A program made the position numbers and the translations under genes. DNA of 64,000 bases from Microbotryum silenes-acaulis (lineage: Eukaryota > Basidiomycota > Microbotryomycetes > Microbotryales > Microbotryaceae): positions 558,001 through 622,000 of the forward strand of contig QPFY01000005.1 of NCBI GenBank assembly GCA_003665825.1. Reading direction: 5' to 3'. The notes under the pieces are model-generated. The model was not told the DNA's origin and did not search any database. It saw only the letters and a list, made by a program, of their open reading frames with translations. This document shows positions 51,501 through 62,850 of this stretch, one piece after another; within the stretch, counting starts at the first letter, position 1, and each line of letters begins with the position of its first letter.

Positions 51501-53375
51501 AATTTGACATTCACCTTGGCTCGCGTCAAGTACCACTACCTTCTCGAGCTTCAAGGGGCCATTCGCCGCTTCGGACCTCCTAAGCTCTTCGATTCGTCGG
51601 TGGCCGAGTCTGCAAACAAGGTCGTGCGCCAAGTCAATATGCGCACCAACCATCAAGCTCCATCGCGTGACGTGGCGCAGACTTTAGCGGAGACAGCCGC
51701 GCTCACCTTTGTCGCGGGTGGGGGGGTCTTTGGCGTCATGGTGGCCGGGCTGTCTCGCTCGGTCCTGCGGCAGCGAGTCTAATGGACAACGCGGTGATCA
51801 GGTCTTGGTTCATGGTCGATGAGGATTCCGAGACGCAGAATCGGAGTGAGTGCATATTTTTCTTGGTGCCATACGATGCTGATAGGCCACTGTTCATCGA
51901 AGCTGACTCGGGTACCGTTCTGACCGCCGTTCCCCGGCACTAGTCCGCTTTGACTATCATCGTTCTCAACAAGTGCAATCGTCGTCGGAGCTCGAACACG
52001 ATCCTATCTACCGCACCTCAAGGCGAAAGGGTCGGTCTCCGCGTATGACCACTTTCGCGCGGCCAAGGCCGCCACACTTCCGAATGGTGATCGGTACCTG
52101 CTTCGACATTGGTGCTTTGTGCGCACTTCACCCAATGTGAGTCCTGCCGTACGCTCTTTGACACCATCCTTGGGGTAACTAAATGGTGCCCTATCTGTTA
52201 TGCTATCAGTCAGGACTCCGTATCGGCCGAGTCGTATCCCTGCTAGTGCTGACTACCGGTCGCACGCTTCAAAGCAGCCTGATCGACGAGGGGTTCGCGC
52301 TTGAAGAATTCGCCCGCCTCGGCGAAGAACTCGGTTCGACTGGCTTCGTCCGACTGTCTCTCGAGCCTCACCCCTCTGTAGTGTCAACGAAGGTAAGTCA
52401 GCGCATAGAGGAGGCAAAGCTGTTGCACTATCAGCTCACAAAAATATTTCTGTCCCCGTCTACAGTGTTTGCTTGGAGTTGCCAGTGTACAGCATGACTG
52501 CGCATCAGCGAACTGCGCGTCTCGGCCTCAAAAAAGGCTCGCATTGAGCGCATCGACACAGGCGGACTCGAGAATGCCTTGACCCATAGGGACGACCGTA
52601 ATTGGCTGCTGAGTACCATCACCCAGCGATCGCACGACTTGGTTGCCCCGCTTGCGCCCCCAATTCCAGCCGCGGAAGATTTGGACAGCTTCGTACAAAA
52701 AGTCCGGCTATCGCAACCTCCAGCTCAGACGCGCAATGCGGTGGGCCCCAACGTGGCGCGTCGTGGCCGACCCAGGGTAGGGATCGTATGCCTCTACTTG
52801 TCTGCCCAGTCAATGGGACTGCTCGCGCTAACATGTACCTCCTCAATTATCAGCTTCCAAGCGTTGCAGAAACCGACAGCGACAGCGAAGACCAAAGGAG
52901 CCAGTCCCAGTGGCAGCCCGATGAATTCGTGAGTCACTTCAAGTTGAATGGCCTCTGTCAACGTCAAGAAACGCGGCGATTTTGCGGAGAGGCTTGTCAG
53001 GCTCTAATGCTTTTACATAGGATGGAGAGTCGCAGCAGGAGGAGTCCCCGCGCGAGGAACCGCAGGGTGAGACGTTCGAACGCAAGCAATCAGCTGGGAA
53101 CACCGAGTCGGAAAGTGATGCGCAAGATGTGGATTCAGAACGCGCCCACTCAACGAGTAACGCGGGTTCGGGGAGGATGAGATCGATGATGAGTGCAAAT
53201 ATACGTACACTCGCTTCTATCTCTTACAGCTCTACCCGCACTGGGTGGGGCAAAGCGCGAGCTCAAGCTGATTCGGACTCCTCCATCGCGGCTTGGCATT
53301 CAGTCTTCGTCGGAAGGCTATGTTTCGGATCCGGAACCTTGCGATTTGAAGGCGAAGCGAAAGCGAAGTAAGAGA
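48540..53375 (+). mobile_element. Transposase-like gene of a basidiomycete family, many exons, probably decayed
   Basis: A long plus-strand series of exons with small introns. An acidic N-terminal part (48,560-48,790, Asp/Ser-rich) ends in AHMIKG. Then a globular segment (QEFQEILEFAQVLGVTKLPS and IKTFLCNLLDEIQLFHPRP) precedes VPLRMFLDDF and ESKRYYKMFV, joined by a splice (near 50,005-50,090) to CSIQTLGLPASQLSRRFSLQ. A Cys-rich CRCCRWGG and then DTPPDMLHVLLLGPFKYLW (51,022-51,080) are hallmarks of a protein family found in very many copies in agaric and rust-lineage genomes (usual form DTPVEILHTxLLGxxKYxW). VQHDCASANC near 52,490 also matches that family. A single-base frame change near 52,520 suggests it is broken. 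I believe it is a DNA-transposon transposase, but cannot assign the superfamily by eye. No terminal repeats were identified. Confidence 0.65.
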
Positions 53376-53886
53376 TGAAGATCTGAAGCGTCTGAAATTG
53401 CCATTCGCGTTGACTTTCTGCACTCCATTTGAGCGTACATGGCCGGCGTTCAGCTCGAGAATTTCAAGCTGCCCACTTTTTATGACAGCGCATTGTACAG
53501 ATTAGCAAACTATCAGTCGTTGGGTAGAGCCTCTATCGTTCAGTCGCTGCGGGATCTTCAAAAGTGTCCAAAATAGTAGATTAATTCCCATTGGCCGCGC
53601 CGGTTCGAAATACCCACGTATTGCCCCACTGAAGGTGCCCATGATATGGTCGTCACGTCGGGCTTTGGCCGGCGCGAAGCCAATGCCTTCGGACCGATTG
53701 CTCAGGAATGTTGAGATGCGCGATCGGAGGTGATCGGAGTCGCGTAGTCAGACAGGATAACCCGACCTTTCACTGAGTTTTGCGTTGTTTGCCTTTGCTT
53801 TGTTTACCTTGTGCCCATTCATTGACTTCGAGTCAGCAACCTCCCCTCTCCCCTCTCTCTCTCTTCGTCACGCTGTGTTCACCTCC
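53376..53886. other. Spacer before the second multi-exon gene
   Basis: About 510 bp with no coding motif. The last 100 bp are pyrimidine-rich (CTCTCTCTCTTCGTC near 53,850), typical of a fungal promoter and leader before the ATG at 53887. Confidence 0.45.
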
Positions 53887-56004
53887 ATGTCCGCAACTCC
53901 CATACAGCAACAGGGGGTGAGTTCCGTGAATCCGATCATAGTAGTACGGCTGGCGGAGAGCGAGCAGACCTTTACGTGCGGCCAATGACCGGATCCTTCA
54001 ACTCTGCACTTCGAACCCGCAGATGACGGGGGGCGTATTGTCCAGTCCCGCAAATACTCCCTCCCCAGTGTCTCGGTGTCAAGTTCTTTCCTCAAATAGT
54101 AACACCGAGTCTACGGTTAGAGTCACCTCCGCGGATGAACCAAACCGACAGGTACGTCCTCTCTCGGCGGAACGGGGCTTTGTTTATAGGGGTCGGGGCT
54201 GTTCGTTCAACTTCAACGATTGACACAGGCTCCTTTGTACACGTGCAGTGGAGCAAAACCCCTCCCCACAACAGAAGACAGATCGGCGGAAAATCTACCA
54301 CTGTACCCGCCCACTCGCCGTTGTCGAGACTTGTCAAATGCGATTGCGGGGGATGAAGATGCGCCGGAGCACGAGGAGCGCTCGTTTCTCCCGTACAGGG
54401 GCTCTTCCGTGAGCTCCGCACCCGGTCGACGTTCGGTGAGCCCAGGAGCCGGCGGAGAGAGGTCCCGTGACACAAGTATAGCACCGACTATTCTCGAAAG
54501 TGGAGATGAGGAGGACGAGGTCTCCGACGATGAGAACACCCAAGGGGGTACCTTTACTACCGCGGTCATCAAAAAAGATCTCCAGTCGCGAGGCCTCCAA
54601 TGCACGGACTACATGATCGAATATGCCCGTGTGAGTACAGCACCTCTATGTTAGAGGTACAATTCAACGTCTTACATGTGCTCTGTTGACTACAGCTTGG
54701 AAGACAGGGAGGGAATCCCCTCAAGCGCCGGCTTCAGGGCGAAATGATGATGAACATGCTCATCATGGTCCATGATCAGATGCGCCGACCCGTGGCTGCC
54801 CTCACTGCCAGAGATTTCAAGGTTCGTTGTAGGGTGTAGAAAGCCGCTACTCCTGTGTTTGGCGCCAATCCTCATGCGTCGAAGTTTTCTAACTGGAAAT
54901 GAAGTTCCTCCTTATCACAGTCAAAGTTCAGATCACATGCGAAGACCATGCTGAGTACGCCTCGCCTCACCAACTTCTATAACGGGGCAACGGAGGTTCT
55001 CAAAGTGAGTCAGCTTCACAACCATGCTCGGCTTCACAGCCATGAGGTTCGTGTTTCCTTGGTTCTCGGGTCTGAATGTTTGACAAGCAATACCCACAGA
55101 AGTACCTGCTTGCAAATCAAATTATCGACAGCGGCAGAGATGAACACGACGATGGGTATCGTAAAGTGGTCGCTGCGGCGATCGTAGAGGTTGTGGCTGA
55201 CGCGCGAAGGGAATTTGCCGGGCGTGTACGTGAGACTCCCTGCTCGGCCACCTTCGAGTGCATCTGTGCCGAACTCGCCATTGCATGCTTTGCATCTCGC
55301 TTACAATCATCTTCTGTCCACCCCAGATTCAAGATATCATATCCCTCAGTAAGGATCCTCTGCTTGTTATGAAGGAGTGGCCGTCAACCGAAGCATATTT
55401 GACGGGCGATCATGTCATCCATTGGTGCCTGGCCGTGAGTTTTAGAGTTTCGGGGATCATGTCGACGAGCGCAGGGACGTGGGGAAGTTCGCTAACACAA
55501 GTATACACGCCACAGATACAATTTGCTCTTGACTGGGAAAAGGAAGACAAGGGAACCCGCTCTAAATTCTTCATTGGTCTGCAAAACTACCTCGTTAAAG
55601 TCGGGAAGAGGCTTGGAGCCAAGCTGGACAAAGAGCCAAATTTCAGCATTCGGACGTACGTAGCCTATTTTCGTTGACTACCTGTCTCGGACTCCTCTCC
55701 ATTCCGCCTTCAACCTCCTGAGTGCGACAGAATATCCAATTATGACGCGCACTGACGTACTGACATCTATCCAACGTGCTGCCCTCCTTCAGTTACCTTT
55801 GGACCAAGTACGTCGAGCCGACTCGCCGCTCGGCCGCTGCCTCGAAGTTCGGCACCGCCAAAGACTCCAAGGACTGGAAGCAGCCTCTCGCGCGATTGCA
55901 GACTACGAAGGACGATGCCCAGTCGCAAATGTTCCTACTTGTTGCTAAGACCACTCTCGACATTTATCAAGCTGCAAAGGTCAGTCAAGGCTGGCACTGG
56001 CACT
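53887..56004 (+). CDS. Unrecognised multi-exon protein beside transposase-like gene
   Basis: I do not recognise this protein. A start at 53887 (MSATPIQQQ) is followed at once by GTGAGT; short exons then read Ser/Thr/Pro-rich sequence (MTGGVLSSPANTPSPVSRCQ) and an acidic stretch (ESGDEEDEVSDDENTQGG). A more globular part follows across about six splices: FTTAVIKKDLQSRGLQCTDY, LKRRLQGEMMMNMLIMVHDQ, TPRLTNFYNGATEVL, GYRKVVAAAIVEVVADARRE, DIISLSKDPLLVMKEWPSTE and DWEKEDKGTRSKFFIGLQNY, ending about KTTLDIYQAAK near 55,980. Introns are 60-90 nt with GTRAGT donors. It is mostly helical in composition. Its position beside the transposase-like gene on the same strand makes an accessory function in the same element possible. 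Confidence 0.6.
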
Positions 56005-57572
56005 GCATTTGGTCCTCAGCCTGTGCTCACCTATTCTCAGTTTCGTCACGCTGATCGGACCTTCGCGCGCTTGCCGTGTTCGATGACTTGATTGTTCAGA
56101 CTAATCAGAAGTCGCAATCGACAGCATCCAGAGCGGATTAGCGCGGGAGTGCGCATGATTTGAGATTGTGGACCTGAGGTGAGCCCGAGATAGTTTCGAA
56201 TTGGTAACACGGGAGGCAGCTGGCCTGACCTCACCTAAATGGCACCCTTCCAATCTGATCCCCTAGGTACTTGCTCAGGTAATTGAGTTAGGTACCAGAA
56301 GGCCTACAGGACTGCTTCATTGGGTCCAAAGTTTCAGCCTTTTCGGTTTTCATTTGTTCATTCCTGATTCTAATGTGGATAAGGGGCTTTTTATAGTGAT
56401 TTTAGTAGGGGGTGCTCCCTGCCGAGATAGATCCTGTAAGGCTTTCTAATGCTTTCACTGTACGCTCTCAAAGGGATAAAGTGGTGCTATAAATGTAGTA
56501 TATGATAACGCGAGAATGGAACCGCAAGCAAAGCCTGGTACCTGCACTCCTAAAGGTCTCCACGGGATTCCCAGGTCGTCACCCGGCTGGTATACAGACG
56601 GGGGAGTCTCCCGCCTGAGACACCACTCTGTCAAGGTCCTGAATATCCCGCGATCCGCCTGCGCTCAAGCAATCTCGCGGGAAAATCCCGCGGAAAGGGC
56701 TTGGGCGTGTAGGGTGCGGTCGACGGTTCAGCTTCGTGTCGTCGCTCAAGCCCCCTGCAATGGTCGCTGGACGACAGCGCTCGTTGACACTCGTGCATGC
56801 AGTCCATGTAGCAGATGCTGATTCAGTCTTCTTGTTGCTATTTATAGGAGCAAGCTGTTGGCGAGCTAAACACTGTTCCGGCATGTGGTAGCCGATAAGC
56901 TGGGCCCCCTCCCCTGCCTCGATCGCATCTCATGTTCGACAGCTGGCGTGACCGGAGGTTCATCGATCGATCACAGCGCCTATTACGCGCGTCGCACGAA
57001 CACTCGCGCCGACTCACTTGACGCGTTTCAAGAGCCGACCCGTTTGCCGAAACTTTATATCTGTAGTATGTTCGTCCACCTCGTCCGAAGGACCCTAGTC
57101 GCTTTGCTCCTTCTTACGCGAGAATTTTAGCCTTTCTTTCTCGCGGGTGGAGATAGGGGGGCGTTCCGTTTGAGCTAGCTGTCGGTCGCGCCTTCGCAAG
57201 GCCTGAATCGCCGGTCGCGCGGGTTCGAACAGCCGCGAATAACGCTTGTCAAGATACCGCCTTTGTGCCTGTGATACTGCTTGTTCGTGTAATCAAAACG
57301 TTACTCAGTCACGCATAACGAGTAGGTTCGGTCTGAAAACAGAGACACTCGCAGGCGATGAGGATGTGCTTCGGCACGGAGTGCTTGCGCTCCCCGAGTC
57401 AAAAGTGAGCGCCGATTTGACATAGGACAGCGTCGAGTCGTGGATCAATCTGGGTAGAAACATGCAGCTGCAATATAATATTTTATCCGAATCTGGTCAT
57501 AAGGGAGAGCAAGAATACATAGGTGACAACGATGATATCGTCAACAGAATTCCGAGGTCGTCAAGACGGGAG
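56005..57572. other. Gene-free interval
   Basis: No supported gene. Composition is more AT-rich at about 56,250-56,520 and the frames present are short. No tRNA seen: a GGGTTCGAA sequence near 57,220 resembles a B box but lacks an A box at the right distance. Confidence 0.5.
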
Positions 57573-59478
57573 TCAAGTGGCACTGCTGTCCACGGTCATA
57601 ACCTCGATCCCGCCGGCTATGAGATCTACCGGACTGGAATGACGCGGCTCGTCGAAAATATGGCGTTTTGAAAAACTGTGGTGCATGGTAGGGATCCGGT
57701 CAGCATACCTTCCGTCCGCCCGTTCTCGGAGGACCGCCGAGCCGAACCAAAGATCGCTGCTACTTACGTCCATTCTCTGCTGGACCGTTTGTCTATTGGT
57801 TGATCCCAACTCTCGGGGACTTCGATCCCAGGCAGGTACATCCGACAACTCTCACTGTACTTTTTGAATGCCTGCAAGTCCTCCGCTGCCTGGCGGACCT
57901 CCTCCGGCGTGCAGAGCGAGAAGTCGGTCTGCTCGTTGCCGCTCCGGGCAAGAATCGATGCTGAAAGTTCGTCGCTCGCATTCCGGGCCAGTTTGGCTAC
58001 GACACTGAGTGCGTAAGGTCGATCGAGAGGCACTGGCTCGGAAGAAAATTTGGGGTGTCGTTCCAGGAACGGCATCCATTCTTCTTTGATCTGCGGCCAG
58101 TGCGTGAGCAGCATCGAATGGGGCGCGCCTCGGATTAACCGCCAGGTGATCTCGTGGGCGCCGACGAGATTGTCGACGATGTCGCGTTGAATCACTGCTG
58201 GGGGAAAGCAGAGATCGGAGGTGCCATGGAGCAGCAGAAGTGGATGCCGGAAGTCGGCGAGGTCGGCGGGCGAGATACGACACGGCCTCAGATTGACCCG
58301 AGCCACCTGGGGGCGAAAGGAAAGAGAATCCTGTTCAGTCAAACGGGGCGTGGCGAAGGGCGCACTCTCACGGGGCATCTCACCTCATGTGCCTTCAAGA
58401 GCATATACGGATTATACCGTCGTATCATTGTCCCGATCATGCGATCCTTGAGCGCGACCAATTCGGGAGTTTCGTCCCACTCGTCGCTACTCAGCAGCAT
58501 CTGGGACATCGCATCCATCGCTTCGAAGAAATCGCTCGGATCTTGCGGCTGAAACCAACAAGTAAGGCTAAATTCAGTGGTTCGGACCTACAGTATGCGC
58601 GTCGCTCAGGCGACTCACGAAGAACCAAAAATCTATGACCTCTTTGAAAATTTTGACGTCTTCCCGCGGTGAGAAAAGCGGACCGACGCCAGCCTGAGTG
58701 TACGAGAGTACTTGGTTCGGGAACATCTTGCACAACTTGAGTGCAACTGAAGCAGAAGCCATTGAAGAACCAAAGCGTCATCAGCACGCTGACAACGAAG
58801 GTTGTCGTCGTTCGTGACGCAGGGGCCGCCGCCTCCACCAAGGAATAGGGGTTACTGACTTCGAAACCCCGCAAAGCCGTTGGCAAAGACATGACTCGGC
58901 GGTACGCGAAGAATCTCCTATTGGGGTATACGGCCCGGTTCCTTGCTGTTAGCGCGCCGGTCCAGCTTGTAGCTCATCTGCGGCCTGAGCGCGTGCTAAA
59001 ACTCACCATAGCGAAGGCTGACGAGCGGTCACGTACAGATGGGCAGCGTGAAAGGAATCAGCATAATGCAGCAGGAAAAACAAAGGGAAGCAGTTCGAGC
59101 GGTTCAGCATATGGTGACGCATGTCCGAGACGCCGAATCTTCCGAGAGACGCCACCGAGTGACCGAGCAAACGCGAGCCTCACCAATATCCGCCGCGGCG
59201 GTAGCGCAATCATAGCGGGGGCTCTTTTGTGCCTGAAATGTTCTCCCATGCGACCGAAGTTCGAACGCGACAATGTTGTACATCGGCGACATATCCTCGA
59301 TCATGTTGGAGAGGTAGGTGCAGTCGAGCCAGATGGGCGTGAGAACGACGATCGTGGCAGCGGTGGGGTTCAGCCCGAGTTCATTCAGCGGTTGATCCGA
59401 GCTTGCGCGAGTGCCACGCGCCGCCGTGTGAACCTCGTAGTACATCTCCACTCCCCCGGGAAGCTCGACTATCGCCAT
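57573..59478 (-). CDS. Alpha/beta-hydrolase-fold protein (paralogue A)
   Basis: An alpha/beta-hydrolase-fold protein, substrate unknown. The first exon starts at 59478: MAIVELPGGVEMYYEVH, then VVLTPIWLDCTYLS and FELRSHGRT (the usual strand-helix order before the nucleophile). Following exons read AFAM|EILRVPPSHVFANGF, a lid-like KLCKMFPNQVLSYTQAGVG, DPSDFFEAMDAMSQMLLSSD, then PLLLLHGTSDLCFPPAV (acid-residue region with D), RLIRGAPHSMLLTHWP carrying the histidine, and a C-terminal helical region. The last splice joins SSREW|TPVDLIAGG to a stop at 57573. Where the Ser of a GxSxG elbow is expected, the sequence is HVFANG, with Ala. The gene lies tandem with paralogue B, both on the minus strand. 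Length about 420 residues. Confidence 0.8.
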
Positions 59479-60389
59479 CTTGATGGAACCCCGGTTTAGC
59501 GAGGCTGGAAAGGTGACAAAGCAGAGAAAGCACCGTGAGAGAGGAGAATCGACGAGTGGCTCGACAAGTAGTAGTGTCGCCGGTGGGCCAGACGCACAGA
59601 AGCTCTCGCAATCTCCGCGATTCGACTCCCAAGTCGGCTCCGCTGTGGGCAATCGCGTGTTCCAATTACGAGCCCTAATACTTTCAATCATAACCGCGGA
59701 AGCTGTCAAAGGCTGCGTAGTTTAATTAGCCTGCCCGCCGCATGGTCCAAAACCCCCGCACGATCGGCCTCGCCACATTGCCCATTTATTAGGCCAGGCG
59801 CGCCGGTCACGCGATCCCCCACAATGCGTAGAAAGGGTCCCAGCTCATACCAGACGATGCCAGATTTGTCTGCCATCGGGTAGGGGAGTATCCGCGGTGA
59901 GGTGGGTGGGCGTATAGGTGGATATGCATTTAGGAGACAAGACTCACCGGAGTGATAAGCACCTAGGTCTATTATGTTTAATCGGCAATCTTCTTCACAT
60001 GCTCTAACAAGTCTTTGTCGTAAGCAGTCATCCGACCAGCCCTCGCCAGCGTTATATACGAACCAACAAACGAATGTCACCGTTATCCTACAGCGTTCAG
60101 CCACAATCAAGGTATTTGTGTCGAAGATCTCCCAGACAAATTCTTCCCTGGCAGCGGCGAAGAAAGACGCTCTCTTATTCTGGATGGGAGCAACGGTGAT
60201 GCTGGCCTCTCGAAACGGTCGGCGAGCACCGACACGGAGATTCCCTGAGGGTTCATCGGTTTTCGAGGGGCTTGAATTCGGTCGTCGAGGACGTGACGAC
60301 GAGATATACTGAATGGATTGAGCAAAGCAACACGTGTCAGTATCTGTGAATTTCGGTCGATCGCAGTGGAGCCGAGAATCCGACTCACG
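59479..60389. other. Spacer and unresolved 3' end of paralogue B
   Basis: Includes the paralogue A promoter (just above 59,478). The minus-strand frame from 60,330 down to a stop at 59706 (YISSSRPRRPNSSPS...) would follow the last clear exon of paralogue B through a GTGAGT donor at about 60,390 and a CATTCAG acceptor, and may be its C-terminus, but it lacks similarity to paralogue A. Confidence 0.45.
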
Positions 60390-61984
60390 TCCACTCTTCC
60401 TGACTGAAGCTTCTGCCCTTCTTGGTTCGCACCGACATCCCAAGGATCGGCCGTGTAACGACCAGGGAACTGTAGTCGGCACACCTCGGCGCCATATTGA
60501 CTAAATTTGACGATCTGAGCGCGCGTCAAGTCCACCTCCAAGGGCGTCACGAGCGAAAAATCGTGTGGGTCGTCGCCTGAGCGTTGCAGGATGTCCTCCG
60601 GTGCGATCTCGCCGTTGGTATGCCGTGCCAAGCCTGCAAGCACGTGAAGGGCATAGTCACGATCGAATGGTATCCGAGTCGAGTTAAGAACGGAATGGCG
60701 AGCCAGAAACTTGGCCCAATAGTCATTGACGAGTTCGGGGTGCGTGAGCGCCAAAAGGTGGGGGGCGCCCTCGATGACGTGCCAATCAACCTCTTTCGAA
60801 CTTTGTAGCCAAGCTGGGACCTCGCCCCTCACCGTATCGGGAGGATAGCACTTGTCCAACCCTCCGTGTAAGAGCATAACCGGCTGCTTGACACCCGACA
60901 AGTCCTCGGTCCCTAGACAGGGATGCCGATGATTCGGCCGGGTCACCTCGAGCGCGGAAGGCAGTCGATAGGGGTTGTATCTCCTGATGAAGGTGTTGAC
61001 GATCCGGTCCTTGAGCTCGATCGACGCGCTATCTTCCCGATGGTTGTAATTGCTGAGGAAGATCTCGGAGATGACCTCCAGGGTCTCGTAGTAGTCCCCT
61101 TCATCGACGGGGAAGAACCAACACTGGTCGAGTTCTTCGAATCTGTAGGTGGGCGATGACCGGAGAGCTGATCAGCAAGCCATGTCGGCTCCTTCCTTCC
61201 CCAAAGAAATATAGACGTAGACTTCAACATGATCTGGCGGAGCAAAGAGCTGTCCTGCTCCGACGAGTGCAAGTGACAGGACTTGATTCGGGAACAGCAG
61301 GCACAGTTTGAGACCGACTGAGAAGAAGAAAAGCTCAAGTCAGCACGTCGACCCACGTGGAGAGCTCAATGGGTCCCGAAATTCCTACCTTGAAAAGCCA
61401 AAGCTCCTGAGCAGAACACGTGACTCAGTGGTATAGACAAGGCTTCCTGTAGTACCAAAAGTAGGGAGGATCAGTCCATTCCGTTCAGATCTCGATCGAG
61501 AGCCGATTGAGATCGCACGTCCGCTCACCATGGCGAAAGCTGCCACCCACAGCCGATGGAAGTGCCTCGTCAGCTCTAACTCTCTACATCCCAATCAAAG
61601 AGATCGTCTCAACGCACCAATGTCGGCAGCCGACACGAAGAAGTCGAACGAGGGCATGACGGGGCTCCTTGTTGATCGGCCATGGGACCGATTCTCCAGG
61701 GCGACGATCTGGTATTGCGGCGCGAAGCGATCGAACAGGGACTGGCAATAGCTCAAGTCAAGCCAGATCGGCGCCAAGACGATCAAGGTCGGGACGTCCG
61801 TACGGAGGTCCCGCGAACCATCCGGGTTGAGTTCGATGGATCGGTAGGAGGTCGAGGTCGAAGTGGATGGGCTTTCGGGTTCGGCCCATGTGGTGCCTGG
61901 CCCAGACGGATCTTGTTCGTCTCGGCGCGGCCCGTAGGCTTCCCAATACAACTCGATCGAGCCGGGCAATGTCACGTAAGGCAT
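60390..61984 (-). CDS. Alpha/beta-hydrolase-fold protein (paralogue B)
   Basis: Paralogue of the preceding hydrolase in the same orientation. Start at 61984: MPYVTLPGSIELYWEAYG, a Ser/Thr/Pro-rich insert, LIVLAPIWLDLSYCQSLFDR and VALENRSHGRSTRSPVMPSF. Later exons: AAFAM|EALSIPLSHVFCSGA, GLKLCLLFPNQVLSLALVGA, EELDQCWFFPVDEGDYYETL, DRIVNTFIRRYNPYRLPSAL, PVMLLHGGLDKCYPPDTVRG (acid strand with D), and VIEGAPHLLALTHPELVNDY with the histidine. The nucleophile position reads HVFCSG, with Cys where paralogue A has Ala and typical hydrolases have Ser. The C-terminus after SGRVD at about 60,390 is not resolved. An ATG at 61999 is an alternative start. Confidence 0.8.
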
Positions 61985-62850
61985 AGCGTGTCGAACCAAC
62001 TTATGGTCCTCTCAATGGTGGTGGAAGGACAGAAGCAAAGCGATGGCAGTGAGTAGTTCAAAGGACAGTGGCCACGGCGGATTAATGAGCGAAGTGCTTC
62101 ACTTATTTAATTAAACGCGATCGGTCAGCTGAGAGTGCGATCCGGAGATCGAGCGGCCGCCGCGGCCCAGTTTCGTGTATGAGGAGTCACCACTCACCAC
62201 TACGACGAATCGTTTAGAAACTGATGTTAAAGCTGTTAAGCGGAAGCCGGTGGGAGCCAAGCATCCTTCAAACCTGATGCTTGCAATCAAGCTCGACGAA
62301 TTCTTTGTCCGTCCTGGCAGGAACAGCGCAGCCGGACGTCCGTCCGCCGATCCGAGTCGAGACTCGGATCAATGAACCACTGGTTCATTAATTCACGCGT
62401 GCTTTCCCATCGGCTACCAAGTCAAAACGAGGGGCATTTGCAGATCATGGCTTTAAGAATCGCCACTCAATCATGACTCGCTTGATGTTGGCTGTTGCAG
62501 TGTTTGCCAAAAAGCGCCGACTTGAGATACCGAGCCAACGAGCATAATGCAATGGGATGTCGTACAGAACAATTCTAAAAGTAGCTTCAGAACTATCGAG
62601 TTTTATTTACGATTTGCTTTTAGTCTAGCGGGCGAGAACGACAGCTTGTAATTACAGTGCATAGCAGAGCTCGTTATGCATACTAATCAGAGGCGCCTTC
62701 ATCGAAGCATTGCCAACTATAAACACAGGTAATTAACTTGCAAAGTAAATCGTGCCCGCAAAGGGTATTTTCAGTCTTGTAGGCACCTAGAACAGGCTGC
62801 AGAGGCCAGAGTTTTCCCGTTTCGAATGGGAGGGTTATAGAGTCGCTGAC
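61985..62850. other. Gene-free interval before copia copy 2
   Basis: Likely holds the paralogue B promoter at its left end. The sequence becomes AT-rich from about 62,400; no gene or LTR is seen, and the copia match starts abruptly at 62851. Confidence 0.5.

Noticed and set aside
57200..57240. Possible tRNA B box (GGGTTCGAA)
   Set aside because: No A box or acceptor stem at the right distance; similar GTTCGAA and GTTCAAG hits near 1,140, 26,660 and 53,610 fail the same test.
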